64,000 nucleotides of DNA from Bacteriovorax sp. BAL6_X (GTDB taxonomy: Bacteria > Bdellovibrionota > Bacteriovoracia > Bacteriovoracales > Bacteriovoracaceae): assembly GCF_000443995.1 (NCBI RefSeq), contig NZ_AUMC01000010.1:620001-684000 (forward strand). Reading direction: 5' to 3'. A program made the position numbers and the translations under genes. The notes below the pieces were generated by a model. That model saw only the letters and a program-made list of their open reading frames with translations. It searched no databases and was not told the DNA's origin. Shown piece by piece: positions 34,163 to 43,694 of this stretch (position 1 is its first letter; each line of letters opens with the position of its first letter).

Positions 34163-36049
34163 GTGAATTGGGTTAGGGCAATAATCTTTACATTTACTCT
34201 TACTATCTTTGCGCTTCCAAGCATCGCATTAGATAAATATGAAGTTCTTATTCTTCATTCTTACTCGCGTGATAGTATTTGGACGGACCTTATTGATCAG
34301 TCAATTAAGAAGTATCTTCATAGTGATAGGAATCACTTAGATGTGTATACAGAGTATATGGATTCTAAGCGTTTCTTTGGCCAGGACTATAGTGAAAAAT
34401 TATATAACCTATTCTCAATTAAATACTCCGACAGAAATATTAAATTAATTATCACTTCTGATGATAATGCTTTTGCATTCGCGATGAAGTATCGTGAAAC
34501 ATTATTTCAGAATAGTCAGATTATATTCGCAGGAGTTAATGGTTATCATAACGAGTTTAAGCAGAAGTATCGAAATGAGAATAATTATACGGGATTAGTT
34601 GAGAGCTTCAAGATCAAAGAAATGCTTGAACTTTCTCAGAAGTTACACACCAAGGCAAATAAGTTTTATATTATCAACACAATACATACTCCAAGTGGTC
34701 AGTACCTAAAGAAAGAGTTCCAAAAGTCTATTATTGAGTTGAAACTAGAGGACAAAGTTGAGTTCTTAGAAGATTTAAGTGCAAGCGATCTTTATAAAAA
34801 AGTCAAAACACTAGAAAAGGGCTCATTTGCTCTTTATGGTGGCTTTTCTCGTGATCGTGATGGAAATTTTCTAGACTTTGAAAAGAATCTTAGCGAGTTA
34901 GCAAAACATTCGAATGTGCCTATATACGGCTTCTTAAAATACTATCTTCCGTACGGGTTGACAGGGGGCTACTTCACAAGTGGTGAGCTATACGGAAAGG
35001 AAGCTGCTCTTATTGCAAATAAAGTCATTTCGGGTGTAGATATAAATTCTATTCCAATTGTTGAAAACGTGGATGCTCCGATAATTTTTGATTACGCAAA
35101 GATTGTTAAGTATGGCCTAGACTTTCACAAGCTACCGGTAAATGCACAGATTATAAATCGCAATAATAAGCTACTTCGTTTTTATGAAGAATATACCTTT
35201 GAGTTTTGGTTTATTCTATTTTCATTTGCGTGTCTATTTATTAGCCTGGTGGTTCTTGCTTATCATTTTGAACAACAGAAGAAACATAAGAAGGCCGTTC
35301 TTCGAATTAATGAACAACTTGAGGAACGAGTCGAAAAGAGAACAAGACAGCTAATTGAACAACAGTCAAAACTGATTAACTCGGCCAAGCTTGCTTCAAT
35401 TGGGGAGATGGCCAGCGGGATTGCTCACGAAATTAACAATCCTCTTACAATCATTGACTTGAGTGCTTATCGAATCGTTCAAATGGCGGATAATGAAATT
35501 GTTTTAAAGTCTGCTCAGAAGATAAAGCTTACAGTTGATCGTATCTCTAAAATCATAAAAGGGCTTAAACAACTGGCCAAGGAAGACGCTAGTCTTACAA
35601 GTGAGCTTGTCAATATTAAGGCAGCGATTGAAGATGTCATCTCAATTTGTAAGACAAAATTTAAAGAGAATGAAATTCATTTTAAAATTGATGTCGATGA
35701 AAATTTAAAAGTTCACGGCGCCCCTGTTCAAATCTCTCAGGTCGTTTTAAATCTTCTTAATAACTCTTTTGATGAATTAGTGCAGGGTGATACTGAACGT
35801 TGGATTAAGCTTGAAGGTAAAAAAGAGATGGATATTGTTGAAATCTCTGTAACGGACTCAGGTAAGGGGATCTCTGACGAGATTTTTGAAAAAATCATGG
35901 AGCCATTCTTTACAACTAAGGTTGATCAAAGAGGTACTGGCCTTGGGCTAAGTATCTGTAAGAATATTATTGAGCACCACAAGGGCCGCATCTTTGTCGA
36001 TAGGTCTTGTCCGAACACTCGTTTTGTTATTCAACTACCTACTGCGTAA
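34163..36049 (+). CDS. Sensor histidine kinase with periplasmic ABC-substrate-binding-like domain
   Basis: 628 residues from GTG. Signal/first helix at 1-22, a periplasmic domain of the ABC_sub_bind type (about 25-340, ILHSYSRDSIWTDL to YGLTGGYFTSGELYG) and a membrane helix at about 350-370. Then a coiled coil, HisKA with His422 in MASGIAHEINNPLTIID, and HATPase_c (LNLLNNSFDELVQ, VTDSGKGISDE, RGTGLGLSICK). It should sense a small periplasmic molecule. A close paralog follows 42 bases downstream, so this is a tandem duplication. No response regulator is adjacent. Confidence 0.9.
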   Translation: MNWVRAIIFTFTLTIFALPSIALDKYEVLILHSYSRDSIWTDLIDQSIKKYLHSDRNHLDVYTEYMDSKRFFGQDYSEKLYNLFSIKYSDRNIKLIITSDDNAFAFAMKYRETLFQNSQIIFAGVNGYHNEFKQKYRNENNYTGLVESFKIKEMLELSQKLHTKANKFYIINTIHTPSGQYLKKEFQKSIIELKLEDKVEFLEDLSASDLYKKVKTLEKGSFALYGGFSRDRDGNFLDFEKNLSELAKHSNVPIYGFLKYYLPYGLTGGYFTSGELYGKEAALIANKVISGVDINSIPIVENVDAPIIFDYAKIVKYGLDFHKLPVNAQIINRNNKLLRFYEEYTFEFWFILFSFACLFISLVVLAYHFEQQKKHKKAVLRINEQLEERVEKRTRQLIEQQSKLINSAKLASIGEMASGIAHEINNPLTIIDLSAYRIVQMADNEIVLKSAQKIKLTVDRISKIIKGLKQLAKEDASLTSELVNIKAAIEDVISICKTKFKENEIHFKIDVDENLKVHGAPVQISQVVLNLLNNSFDELVQGDTERWIKLEGKKEMDIVEISVTDSGKGISDEIFEKIMEPFFTTKVDQRGTGLGLSICKNIIEHHKGRIFVDRSCPNTRFVIQLPTA

Positions 36050-36091
36050 ATAAATAATTGCATTTTAGGGATTAAGTGATATTTATTTATA

Positions 36092-37993
36092 ATGATAAGC
36101 TTAAAGGCCATTGGTCGTACCATTGTATTTTTATTCTTTTTATTAAGTTCACTTGTCCAAGCTTCAGAAACATTTGAGATTCTTGTGTTGCACTCTTATG
36201 AAAAAGGGAATGTGTGGACTGAAGAACTTGATAGCTCCTTTCGCTTTCATTTACACCGACGCAGTAATTATTCAATGAAATTCTATACAGAGTATATGGA
36301 CTCTAAAAGATTCTTTGGACAAGAATATGATCAGATCTTAGCGAAGTTATACGCGACAAAGTTTAGCACGCATAAAATTGACCTTATTGTAACAACTGAC
36401 GATTATGCATTTGATTTTGCTATTAAATATCGAAAAGAGATTTTCAATGATGCGCCTATCATTTTTAGTGGCGTAAATGGCTATGATAAGTTTAAGCGTG
36501 ATCTCTATCAAACAGAAAAGAACTTTACGGGTGTCGTTGAAACTTTTGATGTTATTCCCACTGTTAAGGGGGCTCTTGATATGAACCCTATGGCCAAAAA
36601 GATCTATGTGATAAATACTCAATTTACTCCAACTGGCCGTTATCTTAAGAAACAATTTGAAAATTCATTTAAAAAAATGAAGCTCAAGCAACAAATTATC
36701 TATATTGAAAATTACAATATGGAAGAAATTTATGAAATGGCCAAGGGGTTTGAGGATGATTCGATTGTTCTCTTTGGTGTTTATGCAAGGGATCGAGATG
36801 GAAAGTACTTTGAATTAGATGAAAACATTAAGAATCTTAGTAAAGTTTCAGCCCAACCAATCTATGGTTTTAATAAAGTCTTTTTAAATAAGGGGATCGT
36901 CGGAGGTAATGTTTCTGATGGATCGATTTATGGAAGAGAGATAGCTCGAATGGCAGATGAGTTTCTTTCTGGCGAAAAGAAAATATCAGAGATTCCATTA
37001 ATTATTGAATCGATAAATGACCTTGTTTTCGACCTTGATCAACTAAAGAGATATGATATTGATATCAATACGCTACCTGAAAAATCTAGGGTCATCAGTT
37101 ATTCATCTAGTTTCTTTCAATTCTATCATGAGTATAAGTCAGAACTTTTAGTGGTTTTTGCATGCTTTGTTTGCCTGTGTATTTTCTTCTTTATCTTATT
37201 ATACTTTTTTGAGAAGCAGCGTAGCTATAAAGACTCTCTCATGAGAGTGAATGAGAAGCTTGAAAGAAGTGTCCATGACCGTACAGTACAGCTCGTACAA
37301 CAACAGTCACAAATTATTAACTCTGCCCGTCTCGTTTCAATTGGGGAGATGGCCAGTGGGATTGCTCACGAGATTAATAATCCGTTAACAATTATCGACC
37401 TGAGTGCTAACCGAATCTCTCAGCGTACAGGCTCTGATGATATCATCAAGAATGCAGGCCGAATCTCAAATACAGCATTTAGAATTTCAAAAATTATTAA
37501 GGGCCTAAAACATCTTGCCAAGGATGGAGATAAGTCAAAATATACTGATTTCCATCTAATTGAGGCCGTAGAAGATGTCACATCTCTGTGTTATGAGAAG
37601 TTTAAAGAGAACGATATCGTATTTAATATTAATGTTGATGAGTCAATTGTAATTCATGGCTCTGTTATTCAAATCGCTCAAGTTCTTCTAAATTTAATAA
37701 ATAACTCATTTGACGAACTAATCAATGTTAAAGGAGAGAGAAAGATCAATGTAAAGGCCGTTCCTATTAAGAATTATGTGGAAATCTCAATTACTGATAC
37801 TGGGAGAGGGATACCGGAGGATATTCGAGCTAAAATTATGGAGCCTTTCTTTACAACAAAGAAAAAGAATAGAGGAACAGGACTTGGTCTAAGTATTTCT
37901 AAAAGTCATATTGAAAAACATGGTGGTGAGTTTTATTTGGATGAAAGCTCTTCTTTGACTCGTTTTGTTTTTACCATTCCACATAAGGTATAA
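36092..37993 (+). CDS. Paralogous sensor histidine kinase (tandem duplicate)
   Basis: 633 residues with the same domain order as the gene before it: signal peptide, ABC-substrate-binding-like periplasmic domain, one membrane helix, coiled coil, HisKA with His426 in MASGIAHEINNPLTIID, HATPase_c ending in RGTGLGLSISKSHIE. The sequences share TEYMDSKRFFGQ and near-identical kinase cores, while the sensor domains have diverged more. That suggests duplication followed by a change of ligand, or heterodimers. Confidence 0.9.
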   Translation: MISLKAIGRTIVFLFFLLSSLVQASETFEILVLHSYEKGNVWTEELDSSFRFHLHRRSNYSMKFYTEYMDSKRFFGQEYDQILAKLYATKFSTHKIDLIVTTDDYAFDFAIKYRKEIFNDAPIIFSGVNGYDKFKRDLYQTEKNFTGVVETFDVIPTVKGALDMNPMAKKIYVINTQFTPTGRYLKKQFENSFKKMKLKQQIIYIENYNMEEIYEMAKGFEDDSIVLFGVYARDRDGKYFELDENIKNLSKVSAQPIYGFNKVFLNKGIVGGNVSDGSIYGREIARMADEFLSGEKKISEIPLIIESINDLVFDLDQLKRYDIDINTLPEKSRVISYSSSFFQFYHEYKSELLVVFACFVCLCIFFFILLYFFEKQRSYKDSLMRVNEKLERSVHDRTVQLVQQQSQIINSARLVSIGEMASGIAHEINNPLTIIDLSANRISQRTGSDDIIKNAGRISNTAFRISKIIKGLKHLAKDGDKSKYTDFHLIEAVEDVTSLCYEKFKENDIVFNINVDESIVIHGSVIQIAQVLLNLINNSFDELINVKGERKINVKAVPIKNYVEISITDTGRGIPEDIRAKIMEPFFTTKKKNRGTGLGLSISKSHIEKHGGEFYLDESSSLTRFVFTIPHKV

Positions 37994-37994
37994 T

Positions 37995-38014
37995 AGTGGC
38001 ACTTGTGTGCCACT
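37995..38014. terminator. Hairpin between convergent genes
   Basis: AGTGGCAC (37995-38002) pairs with GTGCCACT (38007-38014) around TTGT, directly after the kinase stop. There is no long T run on either strand; probable but weak terminator. Confidence 0.5.
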
Positions 38015-38021
38015 GTATATA

Positions 38022-38537
38022 TTACTGAGCTCGACGATCAAAAATTAATCTTACGCGTGTTCCATCACAAACTTCATTTTCTTCATTCAGTATATCGACA
38101 GCGATATAGCGAATACCTCTTTTAGAAGCTTCATATTTTGCAGATTGTAGCTTACTTTTTATTAGCATTTCATTTTCTAGACACGCTTGAGCTGATCCAT
38201 TAGATTTAGATTTTGTATAATCAAGATCAAGTGTTCTCGTCTCTCTTGCACGATTAAAGAAAAGACCAAATTGACAATGTTGACCAGATTCTGTGTTCCA
38301 AGATGTTTCAATAGAAAAGACATTTAAGTCACTATCTGCAGTTAAAAGGTCAAAATTAATTCCTTTTTCAGAGAATAGTTTTGGTGTTGTTGTATATTCA
38401 ACTTTGTAGCGTTTGATGAATTCACCACAGTCGTATCCTGTTCCCTTAACGAAATATGTTGTTCCTGTTGGTAGTGGCCAAATTTGAGCACTAACTGAAG
38501 ATGCTATAAGTATTGTTAGTAGAAATAGTCTTTTCAT
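38022..38537 (-). CDS. Small exported protein, last gene of the imelysin operon
   Basis: 171 residues with a signal peptide (MKRLFLLTILIASSVSAQ) and ribosome binding site AGGAG. Four cysteines in the mature part (GYDCGEF, GQHCQFG, QACLENE, NEVCDGT) suggest disulfides. Its start shares one base with the stop of the di-haem oxidoreductase, so it is translationally coupled to that gene. Not a family I recognise. Context suggests the same iron-linked periplasmic process. Confidence 0.72.
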   Translation of the reverse strand: MKRLFLLTILIASSVSAQIWPLPTGTTYFVKGTGYDCGEFIKRYKVEYTTTPKLFSEKGINFDLLTADSDLNVFSIETSWNTESGQHCQFGLFFNRARETRTLDLDYTKSKSNGSAQACLENEMLIKSKLQSAKYEASKRGIRYIAVDILNEENEVCDGTRVRLIFDRRAQ

Positions 38538-39901
38538 TATAGACTCCTAAGAAATTTAATAAGATCTTGGCGATCCTTCTTTGTTAATTTAATAAATTTG
38601 TCTTTGGACTTTTGTGCTTCTCCACCGTGCCACAGGATTGCTTCTTGAAGGTTTCGCGCACGCCCATCGTGAAGAAGTCGCGTGTGGCCATTTACAGTCT
38701 TTACTAGCCCTAGGCCCCAAAGAGGTGGAGTTCTCCATTCTCTTGTTGTGGCGTTTCCTTCAAATTCATAAGAGCGTGTATCATCGGCCAGCGCATCTCC
38801 CATATCATGTAGTAGCATGTCCGTATATGGATATATCTTTTGATTATTTAAGACATGATATTTAGAGTTTGACCCTGTTGTAAATTCAGGCCTATGACAT
38901 GCTTGGCAGTTAATTTGGTGAAATATCTTCTGCCCGTTCTTAATACTTGTGTCATTAAAGATTCTTCTGGCCGGGACAGCGATTAGTTGTGTGTATAGAG
39001 TTACTTTGTCTAAAAGTTCTTTTGAGATATCTTTCTGTGTTTTTTTCTCTAAGCAGTCAATTTGTAAGAGACTACATTCTTCAGTTGGGAAAAGGGGACT
39101 TGTAATTCCTAGGTCTCCATTGAAAGCAGCAGCATTTTGTTCCAAGAGGTTTGGACGAGAAGCTTTCCAACCAAAGCGACCAAGTGCTTTTCTTTGTTCA
39201 ATAACTGAGTAGACGTAATTTGCACGTCCTGAAATTCCGTCATTATTTAAATCTTCAGGATCTTCTCCTGCAAGAATTTCTTCTTTGTTAATATTTTCAA
39301 GTAGACCAAGCCCAATCATTTGTGGCCCAACTCGTGGTGAGACAATTGTATTATCTCCTAGGCTTCCATGAGTAAGCTTTCTAAAAATGTAATTTGGTTT
39401 TTTTAACTCATAGGTTTCACCATCGGCAAAGCTTCCTATGATCGTTTCAAATTTTACGAAGACTTCACCTTCACCTTGGACCCCTTCAATACTGTGAGGT
39501 TGGAATTGGTCACCGTAGGCAGGGTGGGCCTGTAACTTCCCATCCTCTCCAATTGTTTTTAAACGAAAGAGTAGGGAGATATCAGTTTTACCATCATCTT
39601 CAGGAAGCCCACGTCCACGCCCATCTAGAAGGTGGCATGCTGTACAGGAAGTCGCATTAAAGATTGGCCCTAGTCCATCTCTTAAAGGAGTCGAAGAAGG
39701 AGATGTTACCCAAGCTCCTTTAAAAAAACTATTTCCAACTTGAAATTGGCGCCTTAGCATTCCACGTGTTCCACTCATTGGGTGAGAGAAGGCATTCACT
39801 GAAAAGTCCAGTGTGGTCCCGGCACCGGCCGGGAACTTTTCACTGGAATATGTATTAAAACTTAATACTGAAACTAATGTGAGAACGAGAGCTCTTACCA
39901 T
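38537..39901 (-). CDS. Di-haem c-type oxidoreductase (DHOR family, COG3488)
   Basis: 454 residues with signal peptide. Two c-type haem sites are visible: FNATSCTACHLLDGRG (CxxCH) and INCQACHRPEFTTG (CxxCH), with GNATTREWRTPPLWGLG and a C-terminal HGGEA segment typical of the COG3488 thiol-oxidoreductase/DHOR group. Its start overlaps the imelysin stop by 7 bp. Pairing with imelysin is a recurrent iron-regulated arrangement. The likely location is the periplasm; the electron partner and substrate are unknown. Confidence 0.9.
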   Translation of the reverse strand: MVRALVLTLVSVLSFNTYSSEKFPAGAGTTLDFSVNAFSHPMSGTRGMLRRQFQVGNSFFKGAWVTSPSSTPLRDGLGPIFNATSCTACHLLDGRGRGLPEDDGKTDISLLFRLKTIGEDGKLQAHPAYGDQFQPHSIEGVQGEGEVFVKFETIIGSFADGETYELKKPNYIFRKLTHGSLGDNTIVSPRVGPQMIGLGLLENINKEEILAGEDPEDLNNDGISGRANYVYSVIEQRKALGRFGWKASRPNLLEQNAAAFNGDLGITSPLFPTEECSLLQIDCLEKKTQKDISKELLDKVTLYTQLIAVPARRIFNDTSIKNGQKIFHQINCQACHRPEFTTGSNSKYHVLNNQKIYPYTDMLLHDMGDALADDTRSYEFEGNATTREWRTPPLWGLGLVKTVNGHTRLLHDGRARNLQEAILWHGGEAQKSKDKFIKLTKKDRQDLIKFLRSL

Positions 39902-40983
39902 TGTACAGGTGTCTCTAGTTCTTCAGAGATTTCAACAAGTTCAATTGCTAGTTGTTCCATCTCTTCGATTGAAGCTAGAATTTGTGGCCTTGCATTCTCA
40001 TCAAGAATTGCTTGATCAAATGGTACAGGAAGGCCTGCTAGCATTTTGTTAATCTTTGTAACTCTGTTATTAATTGTTGTCGTAAGAATTGTGTTGTCTG
40101 TTAGGTTTAGAATTCCCGTTGCTTTAAGGACATTTGCAACACCCCAGAAGTTCCACTGAATATCCATATGAGTCATATCAGAAAAACATGAGTGTTCATC
40201 TTCTTGTCCTTGAGTTTCCCAGGCAACAAACATTCTTTCACCTGAAAGCTCATCTCCAGACATATAGATCATTCCTGAAAGGATATTATTAAGGGCCTCT
40301 TTTTGGTCTTTTGCTTCAAATGCTGCTCTATAGTTTTCTTTGTTTGGTGCCCAAGCATCAACTAGTTCAGTTAGGTGATCAATTAAAAGCTCTGTTGCTG
40401 TTGATAAATATTTTGCACGTCTTTGAGCGTTCTTTCCAAGACCAACGATATAATCTGTGTGAGGTCTTTCTCCAGCACCATCAACTGATAGGTCTTGTCC
40501 CCAAAGTAAAAATTCAATGGCGTGGTAGCCAGTAGAAATATTCTTTTCACCATTAAGTTCATTAAGTGAAGAAAGGATTTCTTTTGAAATTACTGGATAG
40601 TCTGCAACGTTATTTACGATACCTGCATTTGGGGCACCTTCAACATAGTCGATATAAGCTTCATCAAGTGGCCATGCATTTAGTAGACCTTCTGGACCTT
40701 CATCGCTATCAATTGGTCCATTGTAGAATCTAAATACTTCTGATTGTCCGTAAGGTGCTCTTGCTTGTCTCCAAGACTCTCTGGCCATCTCAAGCGTCAT
40801 AACCGCTGGGTTTGAGATGAAGAACTCAACGTCTTCTTGAAGAGTGATCGCCTTATCAAGAGATTCTGTATAAGTTTTGTGAACTAGGTTAGAGTAACCT
40901 TCGATTACTGATTGTGCTGTTGTAGCAGCAGATGCATTTATACCTAAACCTAATGAAATCAGTAAGATAGATCTTTTTAACAT
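39895..40983 (-). CDS. Imelysin-family periplasmic protein
   Basis: 362 residues with signal peptide (MLKRSILLISLGLGINASA). The imelysin GxHxxE motif is present in STGYHAIEFLLWGQDL, and the N-terminal ESWRQARAPYGQSEVFRFYNGP and WPLDEAYIDYV are family hallmarks. Imelysins are iron-regulated and thought to act in periplasmic iron handling. It is the first gene of a three-gene operon with the di-haem oxidoreductase. A palindrome lies 45-60 bases upstream. Confidence 0.92.
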   Translation of the reverse strand: MLKRSILLISLGLGINASAATTAQSVIEGYSNLVHKTYTESLDKAITLQEDVEFFISNPAVMTLEMARESWRQARAPYGQSEVFRFYNGPIDSDEGPEGLLNAWPLDEAYIDYVEGAPNAGIVNNVADYPVISKEILSSLNELNGEKNISTGYHAIEFLLWGQDLSVDGAGERPHTDYIVGLGKNAQRRAKYLSTATELLIDHLTELVDAWAPNKENYRAAFEAKDQKEALNNILSGMIYMSGDELSGERMFVAWETQGQEDEHSCFSDMTHMDIQWNFWGVANVLKATGILNLTDNTILTTTINNRVTKINKMLAGLPVPFDQAILDENARPQILASIEEMEQLAIELVEISEELETPVQW

Positions 40984-41027
40984 ATTCTTGTCCTTTGTTA
41001 TATTTCTGATCGTTTATTGAAACATTG

Positions 41028-41043
41028 GTTTGATACATCAAAC
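41028..41043. promoter_or_regulatory. Palindrome upstream of imelysin operon
   Basis: GTTTGAT (41028-41034), two-base spacer AC, ATCAAAC (41037-41043). Perfect arms, 45 bases before the imelysin start in the divergent gap. It may be a metalloregulator operator; it does not fit the standard Fur box. Confidence 0.45.
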
Positions 41044-41119
41044 ATAAGTTAATATCAACAATTAAATTCATTTTTTATGGTAATAGACTTTATTCATATA
41101 GGATGATTTAATTTTCCTC

Positions 41120-42274
41120 ATGTATTTACTTCGAATTGTAGTGCTGGTGCTATTTTCACTAAGTCTATTTGCATTACCTATTGGCCATGAGTCAGGTTTT
41201 TTGGGGGATACTACATCTCGCCCAGGAGATATTGGTGCGGCATTAGTCTATCCATCTGCAACGGCCTATCTGAAGCGTGATGAAATCAAGATCTACTTTG
41301 GCCTTATGTACTCTAGACAAGATATTGATGTTGAAGAATCTGAGGGGAGTGATTTTGAAAGTCAGTTCATTCCATACTTTACCGGCTTCGCAGGGGACCT
41401 TTTTGGGATAACATTCACAAATTTTGTCACGTATAGTGGTACAAATAATGGAACACTTTCCTTTAACACAAATGGACTAAAGGGGAATGTAAACATTCAA
41501 GCTGAAGAAACACTTCTTGGCATAAGTGCTGCTAAGAAATTGAATGAAAAATTCGCTATCGGTTTTTCTGGAAATCTAAATATTCAATCTTCTAAAACAT
41601 TCTCTACTTTCTATGGGAGTATAGGGGGCAGTGATTATTTGCAAACAGTAAATAATCGAACAAAGTATATTATTATTAATACACTCTTAAGTGCTTCCTA
41701 TATTGAAAGAGAGCACTTCCTAAGCGCTTCCTTGGCATTCCCTGGTATTAAGTATTCTTCAACAAGTATCGAAGAGAGCTACCATCGAATAGATGCTGAT
41801 CCTGCGGTGTTTACTAGAGAAGTAAGCAAGCCTGACTATAAGAGTAACCCAGGTATAAATATTGGTTATAGCTATCTGTCACCAGTCAGTTGGAGTCCTT
41901 CTTTTGAGATCTTCTATGATATTTCGAAAGATATTATTTCGTTTGATCCTAATCAGGAGCAGAATCGAAATAATTTTTCTGACGACTTTTGGCTTCGATT
42001 TGGCCTAAGTACACCAGAGTATACGATGTCTAAGTTTTATAAGGGGACAACATATTCATTCTTATTTGGTCTTCAGTACCGTGAAGTCGAAAATAAAGTC
42101 TCAGAGGAGCTTCCTGAAACAATCTCCCGTACCTATGAGGCATCCATGGGATTTAAGCTAACCAATCGAAAGGCCAGCCCCATTTTCGGCCTTTATTACC
42201 AGAATCAAGACGGTGGTTCAGACACTAGTGTTGTCGGGCTCATGTACTCTTCAAATTATAATATTTTTGACTAA
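41120..42274 (+). CDS. Outer-membrane beta-barrel-like protein
   Basis: 384 residues with a signal peptide (LLRIVVLVLFSLSLFALP). The rest alternates short polar and aromatic strands (FGLMYSRQDIDVE, GINIGYSYLSPVSW, YSFLFGLQYREVENK), as in transmembrane beta barrels, though it ends in NIFD rather than a terminal Phe. The N-terminal GDTTSRPGDIGAALVYPSATAYL is reminiscent of FadL-like or OprD-like openings but does not identify a family. Divergent from the imelysin operon. Confidence 0.65.
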   Translation: MYLLRIVVLVLFSLSLFALPIGHESGFLGDTTSRPGDIGAALVYPSATAYLKRDEIKIYFGLMYSRQDIDVEESEGSDFESQFIPYFTGFAGDLFGITFTNFVTYSGTNNGTLSFNTNGLKGNVNIQAEETLLGISAAKKLNEKFAIGFSGNLNIQSSKTFSTFYGSIGGSDYLQTVNNRTKYIIINTLLSASYIEREHFLSASLAFPGIKYSSTSIEESYHRIDADPAVFTREVSKPDYKSNPGINIGYSYLSPVSWSPSFEIFYDISKDIISFDPNQEQNRNNFSDDFWLRFGLSTPEYTMSKFYKGTTYSFLFGLQYREVENKVSEELPETISRTYEASMGFKLTNRKASPIFGLYYQNQDGGSDTSVVGLMYSSNYNIFD

Positions 42275-42346
42275 TTTATGTAGACTTGGATCTACAATGT
42301 GGTGTAATAAGTCTCGTTCTATTTTGGCTATGTCAGGAGATTTATT

Positions 42347-43312
42347 ATGAGTACAATGGCCCAATTCTTTAGTCGCAATTATCGACACTTTAATGCCGCT
42401 TCACTAGTTGATGCTTCTAAAGCCTATGTCGACCATTTAAATAGTGGGAAGAAGATGATGGTCACTCTTGCTGGTGCCATGAGTACGGCCGAGTTAGGGG
42501 TTTCTCTTGCTGAGATGATTCGCCAGAATAAGGTTCAAATTATTTCTTGTACTGGTGCAAACCTTGAAGAAGATATTATGAATCTCATTGCGTATAACCA
42601 TTATAAACGTATTCCAAACTATAGAGACTTAAGCCCTGAGCAAGAAGTGGAGCTTCTTGAGCAAGGTTTTAACCGTGTGACTGATACTTGTATTCCAGAA
42701 GAGACGGCCTTTAGAAAATTACAAAAGTATCTCTTTGAAGAGTGGTCAAATGCTGCAAAAGCAGGAGAGAGACTCTTTCCACACGAATTTCTTTATCGAA
42801 TTCTTCGCCGTGAAGACTTTGCAAAAGAATTTGAAACAGATGTGGCCAATTCATGGGTTATGGCCGCTTGTGAGAAGAACCTTCCTATTATCGTTCCAGG
42901 TTGGGAAGACTCAACAACGGCAAATATCTTTGCTTCATACTGCTTAACTGGAGAGCTTGAGCCTTCACTTGTCAAAAATGGAATTGAGTACATGATGTTT
43001 CTTGCAAAGTGGTACCCTGAAAATTGTGGTGACGGTGGTATTGGCTTCTTTCAAGTCGGTGGTGGAATTGCTGGAGATTTTCCAATTTGCGTTGTTCCAA
43101 TGCTTAACCAAGATATGGAAGACGATGTACCTCTATGGTCGTATTTCTGCCAAATCTCTGATTCGACAACAAGCTACGGTTCTTATTCAGGAGCGGTTCC
43201 AAATGAGAAGATCACTTGGGGAAAACTATCTTCAAATACTCCAAGATTCATTATTGAGTCAGATGCAACGATCGTAGCACCACTAGTTTTTCAATACGTA
43301 TTGGAAAACTAA
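42347..43312 (+). CDS. Deoxyhypusine-synthase-like protein
   Basis: 321 residues. MMVTLAGAMSTAELGVSLAEMI and the GANLEEDIM stretch are NAD-binding features of deoxyhypusine synthase, IIVPGWEDSTTANIF follows, and the catalytic-type lysine is Lys293 in KITWGKLSS. In eukaryotes and archaea the enzyme modifies eIF5A; bacteria lack eIF5A, so a small-molecule polyamine reaction (homospermidine-like) is more probable. Strong ribosome binding site (AGGAG). The two small membrane proteins and the SRPBCC gene follow closely, suggesting one operon. Confidence 0.9.
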   Translation: MSTMAQFFSRNYRHFNAASLVDASKAYVDHLNSGKKMMVTLAGAMSTAELGVSLAEMIRQNKVQIISCTGANLEEDIMNLIAYNHYKRIPNYRDLSPEQEVELLEQGFNRVTDTCIPEETAFRKLQKYLFEEWSNAAKAGERLFPHEFLYRILRREDFAKEFETDVANSWVMAACEKNLPIIVPGWEDSTTANIFASYCLTGELEPSLVKNGIEYMMFLAKWYPENCGDGGIGFFQVGGGIAGDFPICVVPMLNQDMEDDVPLWSYFCQISDSTTSYGSYSGAVPNEKITWGKLSSNTPRFIIESDATIVAPLVFQYVLEN

Positions 43313-43337
43313 GCTCATTGTTCTAAGATAAAGGGAC

Positions 43338-43694
43338 ATGAGAGTACAATTTTTATACAAATTTGGGGCATTCTTTTTAGGATGCCTTTTTTGTTTCATC
43401 CTACATTCACAACTTGACTGGTCACCAGTGATTGCTTCAGCAATTATTGGCCTAATCGCTAGTCTGATTCCCATGAGAACAACTCTACAAGCGGCAGTCT
43501 ATAGTGGAAGCTTTGCGGGTATGTGCTCTAGTTCGTTGGTATCTAACTACTGGGAGATTTTAGGAATTTCTCTTATTGGTGCAATTCTATACTTTTATAC
43601 ATTAAGAATTTTTCAAGGCTTTGGTGGAAAGCTTGGAGCGATTGCCTTTGTTAGTGTTGCCTTATTCTTTTTTATCAAGGGGAGCATCATATGA
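43338..43694 (+). CDS. Small four-helix membrane protein, first of a homologous pair
   Basis: 118 residues, almost wholly hydrophobic with about four membrane helices. The motif YSGSFAGMCSSSLVSN followed later by GFGGKLGAIAFVSVALF recurs in the next gene as FFGSSFVGMSCPVKMHN and GYGGALGMSAFLSVLV. The two are diverged duplicates or halves of one transporter-like protein. The ATG of the next gene overlaps this stop by 4 bp, so coupled translation and a heterodimer are likely. Family not recognised. Confidence 0.75.
   Translation: MRVQFLYKFGAFFLGCLFCFILHSQLDWSPVIASAIIGLIASLIPMRTTLQAAVYSGSFAGMCSSSLVSNYWEILGISLIGAILYFYTLRIFQGFGGKLGAIAFVSVALFFFIKGSII

Noticed and set aside
40984-41119. Fur box upstream of the imelysin operon
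   Set aside because: No good match to the 19-base Fur consensus; only the GTTTGAT palindrome was found and reported as such.
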